This document shows positions 26,660 through 35,389 of a stretch of DNA of 64,000 nt, piece after piece; within the stretch, counting starts at the first letter, position 1; every line of letters starts with the position of its first letter. Under the pieces are notes generated by a model. The model was not told the origin of the DNA. It saw only the letters and a list, made by a program, of their open reading frames with translations, and did no database searches. The translations under genes were made by a program, and so were the position numbers. Source of the DNA: Blastococcus sp. CPCC 205250 (lineage in GTDB: Bacteria > Actinomycetota > Actinomycetes > Mycobacteriales > Geodermatophilaceae); the NCBI RefSeq assembly GCF_019799925.1, contig NZ_JABGCG010000011.1, positions 1-64,000 of the forward strand, in the 5' to 3' direction.

Positions 26660-26793
26660 GAGTTCTCCTTCGGAGTACCTGGGGGCTGGACGGAGTGCCC
26701 ACCGCGGGGAGTCGCGGCGGGTGGTGCAGATCGGAGTGAGGTCGAGGCAGGCGTCATCGGCGCCGCACCGTGCCGGGGCTCCGGTGGGCGCAC

Positions 26794-26826
26794 GTTCCCG
26801 ACGGACGGTCCATCCGTCCGTCGGGA
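26794..26826 (-). terminator. Hairpin terminator after the monooxygenase gene
   Basis: A perfect 14-bp stem with a 5-nt loop (outer arm TTCCCGACGGACGG) begins six bases after the monooxygenase stop on the minus strand. It separates that gene from the importer operon, whose promoter must lie in 26660-26793. Confidence 0.82.
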
Positions 26827-26831
26827 AGGGG

Positions 26832-27968
26832 TCAGATGGGCGCGCTCAGCGCCTCGCTGAGCTTCGACGAACCCGCTGCTGCGCCGGCTGCCACGGCCGC
26901 GTTCATCTGCACCGTGTCCATCTCCATCCGGGCGATGCCCACGGACGCCTGGACGACGAAGGCGCAGCGCGGCTGCCGGCGTTCGGCGTAGGACGTGAGC
27001 GCCTTGTCAAGGTCCCCGTCACCGGCGAGCAGCTCGGCGAGCACGACGGCGTCCTCCACCGCCATGGCCGCACCCTGGGCCTGGTGCGGGGTGCACACGT
27101 GGGCAGCGTCGCCACCGAGCACGACGCGGCCGCGGTGCCACGGCGCGGGGAGGAGCAGCGTCTCCAGCGGGTATGCGGAGACATCGGCGTCGTCGGGCAG
27201 TGCGTCCCGGACCTCGGCGATGGGGCCGGAGAACAGCGCCAGCCGCTCGACGAGGGCGTCGCGGAGGCTGGAGCGGTCGAAGGTGACACCCTCCGGCTCC
27301 TCCGTGACCGCCCCCATGTACATGGCCTCAGGGCTGGTCGGCATGAGCATGGCCTTGACCCGCGGACCGTAGAACATCGCCGGTTCGGTGACGTCCACGC
27401 TGCGGGGGAGGGGTACACGCCAGGCGACGTAGCCGGTGTAGCCGGGTTGGTGGGCGTCCCCGGCCACGTACCGCCGCAACTGCGAGCGGATGCCGTCGAA
27501 GCCGATGACGATGTCGTACCGGCGGCGCTCGCCGTTGCTGAACGTCACGTCGACACCGTTTCCGTCGTCGACCAGGTCGTCCACGACCGTTCCGAAGATC
27601 AGCGCCGCGCCGGCATCCGTGGCGGCGTCCGTGAGGATCCGCTGCAGCGTCGGGCGCTGGATGAGGCTGTTCGCCGGCATGCCCTCCAGCCGCGATCCGA
27701 ACGGCAGGAATCCGTGCGCGGTCCCCTCGGCATCGCACAGGCGGACGCCGGCGTAGGGCCATCCGGCGGCGATGCAGGCCTCGGCGAGGCCGATGGAATG
27801 AAGTGCCCGCAGGGCGTTGGCCGGTTGGAAGATGCCGACCCCGAGGACGCGGTTGGTCGGGCTCTTCTCCACCACATCGACGGCGATCCCCGCCTGCCGG
27901 AGTGCGGTCGCTGCTGAGAGGCCGCCGATGCCCGCGCCGATGACGAGGGCGCGATCGATGTTGGCCAC
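26832..27968 (-). CDS. FAD-dependent aromatic monooxygenase
   Basis: A 378-residue flavoprotein of the p-hydroxybenzoate hydroxylase fold. The dinucleotide motif VIGAGIGGLSAA is at residues 9-20, the DG motif is GFDGIRSQLRR and the second FAD motif is VVLGGDAAHVCTPHQAQG. These enzymes use NAD(P)H and O2 to hydroxylate phenolic rings. It lies downstream of a LysR gene on the same strand and ends at a strong terminator, so it is probably monocistronic or co-transcribed with the regulator. The substrate is not evident; hydroxylation or oxidative decarboxylation of a phenolic acid would fit. Confidence 0.85.
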   Translation of the reverse strand: MANIDRALVIGAGIGGLSAATALRQAGIAVDVVEKSPTNRVLGVGIFQPANALRALHSIGLAEACIAAGWPYAGVRLCDAEGTAHGFLPFGSRLEGMPANSLIQRPTLQRILTDAATDAGAALIFGTVVDDLVDDGNGVDVTFSNGERRRYDIVIGFDGIRSQLRRYVAGDAHQPGYTGYVAWRVPLPRSVDVTEPAMFYGPRVKAMLMPTSPEAMYMGAVTEEPEGVTFDRSSLRDALVERLALFSGPIAEVRDALPDDADVSAYPLETLLLPAPWHRGRVVLGGDAAHVCTPHQAQGAAMAVEDAVVLAELLAGDGDLDKALTSYAERRQPRCAFVVQASVGIARMEMDTVQMNAAVAAGAAAGSSKLSEALSAPI

Positions 27969-28067
27969 GTTTCCTCCGAGTGGTACTCGATCAGGTGGAG
28001 GAGGACGCTAGGCAACTTCAGCAGCGCATGTGATCCACGTCATGGATGAGAGTCATGCAACAGCGCC

Positions 28068-28994
28068 TCAGCCGGTGGCGGTCGCAGCGTCGGCCACGGT
28101 GAGGAGCTGCTCACGCAGCCATCGATGGCCGGGATCCCGATCCCGACGGCTGTGCCAGTACACCGACTGGCGGAGGGGCTCGAGCGGGAAGTCGGGCTCC
28201 AGGAGCACGATGTCCGCAGCGTGGGCGACCCGCCGCCCGAGGCTCTCCGGTACGAGAGTGACGAGGTCTGTCCCGGCGAGCATGAACGGCATCGAGACGA
28301 AGTTCATCGACATCGCCTCCACCCGGCGCGAGAAGCCCGCCTCGTCGAGGTCCGCTTCCACGAGGCCCCTCGTCCCCTCCAAAGTGCCGAACTGCAGGTA
28401 TGGATGGCCGCTCAGGACCTCGGCTGTGAGCCGGCCTCCCGCTGCGGGATGTTGCGACCACACCGCGCCGACGAAGCGGTCGTGGATCACAGGCATCCGC
28501 GAGCAGTCGGGTAGTGAGACCGCTTCGACGAGCCGGTCAGGCAGGAACGCGAGGTCGACCTCGTCCCGCTGCAGCGCGACGAGGTACCGCTCGGACAGCG
28601 GCGCCAGGTCGATGCGCAGCCCGGCGGCCAGGTGGGACAGGCGGCCGAGCAGTGGGCGGATCAGCGTGACACCGACGTAGTCGCTCGCGCTCACCGAGAA
28701 AGTGCGCTGGTCGCGACTGGGGTCGAAGGTCGGCGGCCGGACGATGGACTGCTCGATCGTCGCCAGCACCTCGCGCACCGGGTCGATCAGGGACTCGGCG
28801 CGCGGGGTGAGCCGCAGTTCGCGCCCGCTCTTCACCAGCAACTCGTCGCCGAGGACCTTGCGGAGACGGGAGAGCGCGGTGCTGGTGGCCGGCTGGGACA
28901 TGTGCAGCCGCTCGGCTGCTCGCGTGACGTGCCGCTCCCGAAGAAGGGCGTCCAGGATCACCAGGAGGTTCAGGTCGACCTGTTGCAGCCGCAT
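28068..28994 (-). CDS. LysR-family transcriptional regulator
   Basis: A 308-residue LysR regulator. The HTH reads LNLLVILDALLRERHVTRAA, HMSQPATSTALSRLRKVLG and DELLVKSGRELRLTPRA. The effector domain includes FSVSASDYVGVTLI and MNFVSMPFMLAGTDLVTLVP, as in NodD/LinR-type proteins. It diverges from the long catabolic operon starting at 29161 and also lies just upstream of the monooxygenase. It may therefore act on both sides. Similarity to the regulator at 16774 extends over the whole length. Confidence 0.9.
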   Translation of the reverse strand: MRLQQVDLNLLVILDALLRERHVTRAAERLHMSQPATSTALSRLRKVLGDELLVKSGRELRLTPRAESLIDPVREVLATIEQSIVRPPTFDPSRDQRTFSVSASDYVGVTLIRPLLGRLSHLAAGLRIDLAPLSERYLVALQRDEVDLAFLPDRLVEAVSLPDCSRMPVIHDRFVGAVWSQHPAAGGRLTAEVLSGHPYLQFGTLEGTRGLVEADLDEAGFSRRVEAMSMNFVSMPFMLAGTDLVTLVPESLGRRVAHAADIVLLEPDFPLEPLRQSVYWHSRRDRDPGHRWLREQLLTVADAATATG

Positions 28995-29080
28995 CGCAGC
29001 ACTCCTCCCCGCCGTCGTTGCCGGGCTCCGAAGGTCGGGGACAGGTGCGCCGACTTCACGTGACGCCCATCACCGCCGTG

Positions 29081-29109
29081 GATCGCAGCCAATCACGCTG
29101 TGCATTTCC
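29081..29109 (+). promoter_or_regulatory. Candidate LysR operator and promoter of the main catabolic operon
   Basis: The 166-bp gap between LysR and the FAH gene holds a 29-bp element beginning GATCGCAGCCA and ending GCATTTCC. Nineteen bases later comes TAGCGT (29129), a possible -10. The VOC promoter at 38154 has the same element ending and the same 19-base distance to TACTGT. Confidence 0.45.
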
Positions 29110-29160
29110 CGTCGACGACCCCCCTCCCTAGCGTTCGCCGGGACATGAGGAGGGCGCACG

Positions 29161-30099
29161 ATGAAGATCGTCCGGCACCGGACGGCGGACGGACCCAGCC
29201 TGGCCGTCCTGGTCGACGAGGACACCGTCGCGGACCTGGCCCCAGGGCACGACCTGCCGGGACTCCTGGCCGCGGACCGGCTCCTCGATGAGGCGGACCG
29301 GGCTCTCACCGGCGGACGGCGCCGCGCGCTGGTCGATGCCACGCTCATGGCACCGCTGGACCCGCCTACGTTCCGGGACTTCTCCACCTTCCCGGAGCAC
29401 ACCGCGGGCGTCGTGAAGTTGCTCGACCCCGAGGCGGGGGTGCCGCCGGAGTTCTGGGAGATCCCCACCTTCTACTTCTCGAACCCCTACGCGATCACTG
29501 GCCCGTACGACGACGTCCCCGTACCGCCCGGCAGCGACCTGTTCGACCACGAGCTCGAGGTCGCCGCCGTGGTCGGCCGCGCGGGGCGGGACCTGTCGGT
29601 CGAGGAGGCCGAGGAGCACATCGCCGGCTTCGTCGTCCTCAACGACTTCTCGGCCCGGGACGTGCAGTTCCACGAGATGCGGCTGCGCCTGGGCCCGGCG
29701 AAGGGCAAGGACACGGCGACCTCGCTCGGCAGGTACTTCGTCACCGCTGACGAGCTCGCCGCGCGGCGGTCGGGAGCGTCCTACGACCTGCGCATGGAGG
29801 TGCGCGTCAACGGCCAGCTGCTGGGCAGCGACCGGCTGGACAGCATGGCCTGGTCGTTCCCCGCGCTGGCCGCCTATGCGTCCCGCGGAACGGAGATCCG
29901 TCCCGGGGACCTACTGGGGTCGGGGACCTGCCAGGGCGGCTGCTTGGCCGAGCTGTGGGGCCGGCACGGCCGCGACGTCCACCCGCCGCTGCAGCCCGGC
30001 GACGTGGTCACCACGTCCGTCGAGGAGTTGGGCGGGACCCGCAACCTCGTCGTCGAGGGACCCGAAGCGCACGACATCCATCCGTGGAGGAACGCATGA
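29161..30099 (+). CDS. Fumarylacetoacetate hydrolase family protein
   Basis: A 312-residue FAH-fold enzyme, close to the gene at 45246 (about 320 aa). The active-site region shows FRDFSTFPEHT, IPTFYFSNPYAI, the metal-site block LFDHELEVAAVV, LNDFSARDVQFHEM and the terminal LGSGTCQGGCLAELWG. A strong GAGGAGG precedes the ATG. It opens a nine-gene operon with ATGA/GTGA overlaps. Probable action is hydrolysis or hydration of a ring-opened oxo-acid. Confidence 0.87.
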   Translation: MKIVRHRTADGPSLAVLVDEDTVADLAPGHDLPGLLAADRLLDEADRALTGGRRRALVDATLMAPLDPPTFRDFSTFPEHTAGVVKLLDPEAGVPPEFWEIPTFYFSNPYAITGPYDDVPVPPGSDLFDHELEVAAVVGRAGRDLSVEEAEEHIAGFVVLNDFSARDVQFHEMRLRLGPAKGKDTATSLGRYFVTADELAARRSGASYDLRMEVRVNGQLLGSDRLDSMAWSFPALAAYASRGTEIRPGDLLGSGTCQGGCLAELWGRHGRDVHPPLQPGDVVTTSVEELGGTRNLVVEGPEAHDIHPWRNA

Positions 30100-31091
30100 C
30101 GCCCCGCCGCGTGTTGATCACGGACTACGCCTGGCCCGACCTCGAGACGGAGCGGGCCGTGCTGGGAGCGGCCGGCGTCGAGCTCGTGGTCGCCGGATCG
30201 GGACATCCCGACGAGCTGGCCCGGCTGGCCGTCGACGTCGACGCGATCCTCACCTGCTTCGCCAAGGTCTCCGCCGAGGTCCTGGAGGCGGCCACCCGGT
30301 GCCGCACCGTGGCCCGCTACGGGGTGGGCGTCGACAACATCGACGTCCAGCGTGCGACCGACCTGGGCATGGTCGTCAGCAACGTGCCGGTCTACTGCGT
30401 CGACGAGGTCGCCGACTCGGCGCTGCTGGGCATCCTCGCGCTGGCGCGCCGGCTCTTGCCGCTGACCCGGGACGTCTCCGCGGGCGGCTGGGGCCGCGGC
30501 GTCCCCGGCACCGGCACGCGCCTGCGCGGCAAGGTGCTCGGGCTCGTGGGCCTGGGCGCCATCGGCGGGGCGCTGGCGGCCCGCGCCCAGGCGCTCGGCC
30601 TCGAGGTCGTCGCGTTCGACCTGTCGGGCCAGGTCCCGGCAGGAGGGCGGTCGGTCGGCTCGCTCGACGAGCTGTTCGAGCTCGCCGACGTGGTGTCCCT
30701 GCACGTGCCGCTGACCGAGCGGACCCACCACCTCATCGGCGCGGCGCAGCTTGCGGCCATGAAGCCGACGGCATGGCTGATCAACACCGCGCGCGGCCCG
30801 CTGGTCGACACCGTGGCGCTCGTCGACGCGCTCGAACACGAGCAGATCGCCGGTGCCGCCCTCGATGTCACCGATCCCGAACCGCTGCCACCCGACCACC
30901 CGCTGCGCACCCGGGACGACGTCGTCCTCACCCCGCACACCGCCTTCTCCTCCGACGGGTCCCTGGCGGAGCTGGCGCGGAAGGCCGCGACCAACGTCGT
31001 CGACGTCCTGCAGGGCCGGGAGCCGGCGACCGTGGTGAACCGCGAGGTCCTGGGCAGCCCGGCACTCCGCAGCCGGCTGGAGCGGAGGTGA
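30096..31091 (+). CDS. D-2-hydroxyacid dehydrogenase
   Basis: A 331-residue NAD(P)-dependent dehydrogenase of the phosphoglycerate / hydroxypyruvate reductase family. The nucleotide-binding block is GLVGLGAIGGALA. The catalytic Arg lies in INTARGPLVD, the Glu in DVTDPEPLP and the His in LTPHTAF. It reduces a 2-oxo acid to a D-2-hydroxy acid or the reverse. It overlaps the FAH gene upstream and a kinase gene downstream, so all three should be made together. With the kinase and the enolase-like gene it resembles the order hydroxypyruvate, glycerate, 2-phosphoglycerate, PEP, but the true substrate is unknown. Confidence 0.88.
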   Translation: MTPRRVLITDYAWPDLETERAVLGAAGVELVVAGSGHPDELARLAVDVDAILTCFAKVSAEVLEAATRCRTVARYGVGVDNIDVQRATDLGMVVSNVPVYCVDEVADSALLGILALARRLLPLTRDVSAGGWGRGVPGTGTRLRGKVLGLVGLGAIGGALAARAQALGLEVVAFDLSGQVPAGGRSVGSLDELFELADVVSLHVPLTERTHHLIGAAQLAAMKPTAWLINTARGPLVDTVALVDALEHEQIAGAALDVTDPEPLPPDHPLRTRDDVVLTPHTAFSSDGSLAELARKAATNVVDVLQGREPATVVNREVLGSPALRSRLERR

Positions 31092-32080
31092 CCGCGTCGA
31101 CCGTGCCGGACCTGGAGGCGCTGACCGGGCACCTGGTCCGGCGTGGCCTCATCGCCTCTCCGGCCGGTGTGGAGGTGCGTCCGCTGGCCGGAGGGGTCTC
31201 CAACGACGTCGTGGCGGTCACCGCTCCGGGCTTCGACGCGGTGGTCAAGCAGGCACTCGGCCGGCTGCGGGTCGCCGAGGAGTGGCTGGCCGACCCGGCA
31301 CGCCTCGACACCGAGGGCCGGGCGCTGCAGCTGGCCGGCCGGATCCTGCCCGCCGCCGTCCCGGCCGTGTACGACCTGGCCGAGGGCTACCTGGTGATCG
31401 AGCGCGCGCCGGAAGACTGGCGCACCTGGAAGCAGGACCTGCTGGGGGGGAACGCGGACCCGCGGGTCGCGGAGTTCCTGGGACGCGCCCTGGGCACGTG
31501 GCAGCGATCCACCGCCGGACGGGCTGACGTCGCCGCCGACTTCGGCGACGTCACGGCCTTCACGCAGCTCCGGGTCGACCCCTTCCACCGGGTGGTCGCC
31601 CAGCGGCACCCGGACCTGGCCGACGTCGTCGAGCGCACCGTCGACCAGATGCAGCGCGCGGCCACGTGCCTGGTGCACGGCGACTACACCCCCAAGAACG
31701 TCCTCGTGAGTCCCGGGGACCGTGGTGTGTGGGTCATCGACTGGGAGGTCGCCCACGTCGGTGACCCCACGTTCGACCCGGCCTGGACGGTGGGCCACCT
31801 CCTGCTGAAGTCCGCCCACCGGCCCGATGCCGCTCCCGGCTACGCCGCGGCGGCGCGTGCGTTCCTCGACGGCCTCACCGCGGAGCTCGGCGGCGCTGTG
31901 TGCATCGACGCCGGACAGCTGGTCCGACAGACGGGCTGCCTGCTGCTCGCTCGGGTCGACGGCAAGAGCCCGGCCGACTACCTCACCGACACCGGCCGCA
32001 GCCGCGTCCGGGACCTCGGCCGCCGGCTGCTCACCGCACCGCCCACCGACCTCCTCGACGCCTGGGAGCTGCTCGCATGA
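31088..32080 (+). CDS. APH-fold small-molecule kinase
   Basis: A 330-residue phosphotransferase of the aminoglycoside/choline-kinase fold. The catalytic loop is CLVHGDYTPKNVLV (HGDxxxxN) and the metal-binding loop is VIDWEVAHVGDPTFD. The N-lobe carries LAGGVSNDVVAV and the Lys in VVKQAL. Relatives phosphorylate methylthioribose, choline or homoserine and some act on hydroxy acids. Placed between a hydroxyacid dehydrogenase and an enolase homologue, with GTGA and ATGA overlaps, it most simply phosphorylates the hydroxy acid made upstream. An antibiotic-resistance role looks unlikely here. Confidence 0.8.
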   Translation: MTASTVPDLEALTGHLVRRGLIASPAGVEVRPLAGGVSNDVVAVTAPGFDAVVKQALGRLRVAEEWLADPARLDTEGRALQLAGRILPAAVPAVYDLAEGYLVIERAPEDWRTWKQDLLGGNADPRVAEFLGRALGTWQRSTAGRADVAADFGDVTAFTQLRVDPFHRVVAQRHPDLADVVERTVDQMQRAATCLVHGDYTPKNVLVSPGDRGVWVIDWEVAHVGDPTFDPAWTVGHLLLKSAHRPDAAPGYAAAARAFLDGLTAELGGAVCIDAGQLVRQTGCLLLARVDGKSPADYLTDTGRSRVRDLGRRLLTAPPTDLLDAWELLA

Positions 32081-33369
32081 GCGACACGACGATCTCCGGA
32101 CTGTTCGCCTGGGAGGCGCTGGACAGCCGGGGGAAGCCCACCGTCGGCTGCGAGGTCCGCCTCGACGGCGGCGCGACCGGCCGGGCGACCGTTCCGTCGG
32201 GCGCCTCGACGGGGCGCCACGAAGCCCGCGAACTGCGTGACGGGGAGGCACGGTACGGCGGCAACGGCGTCCGGCGGGCCGTGGCCAACGTGACCGGCGC
32301 GATCGCCGACGCCGTCCGGGGGCTGGATGCGCTGGACCAGCAGGGGCTCGACACCACGCTGCGGGCCCTGGACGGCACGCCCGACCTCGGCCGGCTCGGC
32401 GCCAACGCCGTGCTCAGCGTCTCGGTGGCGGCGGCCCTGGCCGGCGCGTCGGCTCGAGGACTCGCGCTCCACGAGGCCGTCGCCGACACCGAGGATGCTC
32501 CGCTACTGCCGTTGCCGATGGTCAACATCATCTCCGGCGGTGCGCACTCGGGCCGCTCGATCGACGTGCAGGACTTCCTCGCCGTGCCGCTGGGCGCCGG
32601 TTCCTTCGCCGAGGCCATCGAGTGGGCATCCCGCGTACGCGCGGGCACCGCTGAGGAGCTCGCCTCCCGCGGGCTGCCCGTGGCACTCGTCGCCGACGAA
32701 GGGGGCCTCGGACCGGTCCTGCCCTCCAACCGCTCGGCGCTGGAGGTGCTGGTGGCGGGCACGGAACGTGCCGGGCTGCGGCCGGGGGAGGACGTCGGCA
32801 TCGCCATCGACGTCGCGGCCACCCAGTTCCTGCGGCAGGACGGCCGATACGTCCTCGCCACGGAGGACCGGGTGCTCACCTCCCAGGAGCTGGTCGAGGA
32901 ACTGGCCGCCTGGTGCGCCGCCTACCCGATCGTCTCCCTCGAGGACGCCCTCGCCGAGGACGACTGGCCGGGCTGGCGACAGGGCACCGAGCGTCTGGCC
33001 GGCCGACAGCTCCTCGGCGATGACCTGTTCGTCACCAACCCCGAGCGGCTCGACCGCGGGATCCGCGAGGGCGTCGCCAACGCCGTCCTGGTCAAGCCGA
33101 ACCAGATCGGGACGCTGGACACTGCCCGGTCCGTCGTCCGTCGCGCCCATGCCGCCGGGTACGCGACCGTGCTGTCGGCACGGTCCGGAGAGACCGAGGA
33201 CGACTGGCTCGCCGACCTCGCCGTCGGCTGGCGGACCGGTCAGATCAAGGTCGGCTCCACCACCCGCTCGGAGCGGACCGCGAAGTGGAACCGGCTGCTG
33301 CGCATCGAGGCAGAGCTGGGGGACCGGACGGCCTACGCCGGGCACGCGGCGCTCTCGCAGACGTCGTGA
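32077..33369 (+). CDS. Divergent enolase paralogue
   Basis: A 430-residue enolase-superfamily protein, full length for enolase. It keeps the lid PSGASTG, H157 (GGAHSG), E208 (ADEGG), metal ligands D245, E289 and D315, the base K340 (LVKPNQIG) and K391 (QIKVG). Two positions near-invariant in glycolytic enolase differ: Glu168 is Asp (VQDF, D166) and His373 is Ala (SARSGE, A368). The Arg-Ser pair after it, which holds the phosphate, remains. The pattern suggests the same chemistry, water elimination from a 2-phospho-3-hydroxy acid, on a changed substrate. It overlaps the kinase gene and sits in a catabolic operon. Confidence 0.85.
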   Translation: MSDTTISGLFAWEALDSRGKPTVGCEVRLDGGATGRATVPSGASTGRHEARELRDGEARYGGNGVRRAVANVTGAIADAVRGLDALDQQGLDTTLRALDGTPDLGRLGANAVLSVSVAAALAGASARGLALHEAVADTEDAPLLPLPMVNIISGGAHSGRSIDVQDFLAVPLGAGSFAEAIEWASRVRAGTAEELASRGLPVALVADEGGLGPVLPSNRSALEVLVAGTERAGLRPGEDVGIAIDVAATQFLRQDGRYVLATEDRVLTSQELVEELAAWCAAYPIVSLEDALAEDDWPGWRQGTERLAGRQLLGDDLFVTNPERLDRGIREGVANAVLVKPNQIGTLDTARSVVRRAHAAGYATVLSARSGETEDDWLADLAVGWRTGQIKVGSTTRSERTAKWNRLLRIEAELGDRTAYAGHAALSQTS

Positions 33370-33395
33370 CACCCCTGAGGACGAAGGAGGAGCCG

Positions 33396-34370
33396 ATGGA
33401 TCGGCATGTGGACGGATGGGCGCTGGGCCGGTTCGACGACGGTGTGGAGGTCTTCGCCGGCCTGATCGTGGGGGAGCGCGTCGTCCGCCTCGAGCCGGAC
33501 GGTCCGATCAAGGGCGAGGTCACCGTCCGGGCCCTGCTCGATGACTGGAGCACGGTCCTGCCGCAACTGTCGGAGCTGGCCTCCTCGGTCGCTCCCGGCG
33601 ACGGGATCCCGCTGAGCGGCCTGCGCGTGCTCGTGCCGGTCGAGCCGCGGCAGATCTTCCAGGCCGGGGCGAACTACCGGTCGCACGTCGCCGAGATCAT
33701 CGTGTCCGGGCGTGCTGCGGACGACCCCCGCTCCGACGACGAACTGCGCGAGGCGGCGAAGCAGATGATGGACGAGCGCGCCCGCACCGGCAGCCCCTTC
33801 ATCTTCAGCGGCCTGCCCGCGGCGCTCTGCGGTCCCGACGACCCCGTCATCCTCCCGCCGGAGTCGGCGCAGGTCGACTGGGAGGCCGAACTGGCCGTCG
33901 TGGTAGGGCAGGTGGCCCGGAGGGTGCCGCGCGAGCGGGCGATGGAGCACGTCGCCGGCTACACGGTCTGCAACGACATCAGTGCCCGCGACCTGCAGTT
34001 CCCCGCCGAGCACCGTCCCTTGGGTGGTGACTGGCTGCGGGCCAAGAACCGCCCGACCTTCTTGCCCACCGGGCCCTTCCTGGTGCCGGCCGGCCAGGTG
34101 GGCGACCACCGGGACCTGGAGATCACGTTCGACCTCAACGGCGAGCGCATGCAGCGCGACGTGCCGCGCAACATGCTCTTCGACCTGCCGACCCTCATCG
34201 CCGAGGCGTCGGCGGCCACCACCCTGTACCCCGGTGACCTCGTGCTGACGGGTAGCCCGGCCGGCAACGGGGGCCACTGGAAGCGGTGGCTGCAGTCCGG
34301 CGACGTCATGGAGACGGCCATCGCCGGCCTGGGTGTCCAGCGCAACACCTGCGTGCGGGAGGACGCGTGA
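33396..34370 (+). CDS. Fumarylacetoacetate hydrolase family protein
   Basis: A 324-residue FAH-fold protein, closer to the longer gene at 7166 than to 29161. Visible blocks are FQAGANYRSHVAEI, the metal-site block VDWEAELAVVVG, YTVCNDISARDLQ and the ending YPGDLVLTGSPAGNGGHW. AAGGAGG precedes the ATG, one of the strongest ribosome sites in the operon. It overlaps the following amidohydrolase (GTGA), repeating the FAH/amidohydrolase pairing of 7166/8260. Confidence 0.87.
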   Translation: MDRHVDGWALGRFDDGVEVFAGLIVGERVVRLEPDGPIKGEVTVRALLDDWSTVLPQLSELASSVAPGDGIPLSGLRVLVPVEPRQIFQAGANYRSHVAEIIVSGRAADDPRSDDELREAAKQMMDERARTGSPFIFSGLPAALCGPDDPVILPPESAQVDWEAELAVVVGQVARRVPRERAMEHVAGYTVCNDISARDLQFPAEHRPLGGDWLRAKNRPTFLPTGPFLVPAGQVGDHRDLEITFDLNGERMQRDVPRNMLFDLPTLIAEASAATTLYPGDLVLTGSPAGNGGHWKRWLQSGDVMETAIAGLGVQRNTCVREDA

Positions 34371-35389
34371 GCACGCCCGCGGTGGACGTGCACGCGCACG
34401 CCCTGATCCCCGCCGCCGAGGCGCTCGTGGCCGACGAGCCCGGTCTCGCCCAGGCTCGCGCCGAGGACGCGCGGTGGGCGGGCCCCGCGTCGGCGGAGGT
34501 CAACCGCGAACAGATCGGTCGCCTGGGACCCGCCCTGGTGGACCCGGCGGTGCGGCTCGCCGCGATGGACGCCGCCGGTGTCGACGTCCAGCTCGTCAGT
34601 CCCATGCCGATCCACCACTACTGGGCCGACCGCGATCTCGCGCGGCGCTACGCGACCGCGGTCAACGACGGCATCCTGGCCCACTGCGCCGCGGCGCCGC
34701 AGCGCCTCGTCGGTCTGGGCACCGTGCCGCTGCAGCACCCGACCCTCGCCGTCGAGGTCCTCGAACGGGCGGTGGCCGCAGGGTTGCGCGGCGTCGAGGT
34801 GTCCACCCACGTCGCAGGCCGCGAGCTCGCCGACCCGTCCCTCGAACCGTTCTGGGCACGGGCCGACGAGCTCGGCGCGGTCGTCTTCGTGCACCCCTGG
34901 GGGTGCACGCTGGGAGAGCGGCTGGCGAGCGCCTACCTGTCGAACATCGTCGGCAACCCGGTCGAGACGACGGTGGCCCTGTCCCACCTCGTGTTCTCGG
35001 GGACGCTCGACCGGCACCCGAGCCTCAAGCTCCTCGCTGCCCACGGCGGTGGCTACCTGCCGACCCATCTCGGTCGCGGCGACCACGCCTGGCAGGTCCG
35101 CCCCGACTCCCGGACCTGCGCCGATCTCCCCAGCAGCTACCTGCGGCGGATGTTCTTCGACGCGCTGGTCTACACGCCGGAGGGGCTGCGAGCGCTCGTG
35201 GCCGCCGTCGGCAGCGACCGGGTCCTGCTCGGCACCGACCACCCCTTCGACATGGGGATCACCGACCCGCTCGATCGGCTCACCGCAGCCGGCCTGCCCC
35301 CGTCCGACGCCGAGGCCGTTCGGAGCGGCAACGCCGAGCGGCTCCTCGGCGCCATCCCCACCCCCGTATCCACCGGAGCGCCCCGATGA
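34367..35389 (+). CDS. Amidohydrolase 2 (ACMSD-like) family protein
   Basis: A 340-residue paralogue of the gene at 8260. Metal-site motifs are complete: VDVHAHALI, VFVHPWGCTLGERL, AAHGGGYLPTHLGR and LLGTDHPFDMG. Both copies share EVNREQ/QL in the N-terminal third and VGNPVETTVALS in the middle, so they probably act on similar intermediates. It is coupled to the FAH gene before it and the second amidohydrolase after it. Confidence 0.85.
   Translation: MSTPAVDVHAHALIPAAEALVADEPGLAQARAEDARWAGPASAEVNREQIGRLGPALVDPAVRLAAMDAAGVDVQLVSPMPIHHYWADRDLARRYATAVNDGILAHCAAAPQRLVGLGTVPLQHPTLAVEVLERAVAAGLRGVEVSTHVAGRELADPSLEPFWARADELGAVVFVHPWGCTLGERLASAYLSNIVGNPVETTVALSHLVFSGTLDRHPSLKLLAAHGGGYLPTHLGRGDHAWQVRPDSRTCADLPSSYLRRMFFDALVYTPEGLRALVAAVGSDRVLLGTDHPFDMGITDPLDRLTAAGLPPSDAEAVRSGNAERLLGAIPTPVSTGAPR

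Noticed and set aside
31088..32080. Aminoglycoside resistance gene
   Set aside because: The fold fits, but coupling to a dehydrogenase and an enolase homologue in a catabolic operon makes a metabolic kinase far more likely.
29874..32251. Long minus-strand frames opposite the FAH/dehydrogenase/kinase genes
   Set aside because: They are antisense to genes with clear active-site motifs and read as low-complexity Arg/Val/Asp sequence.
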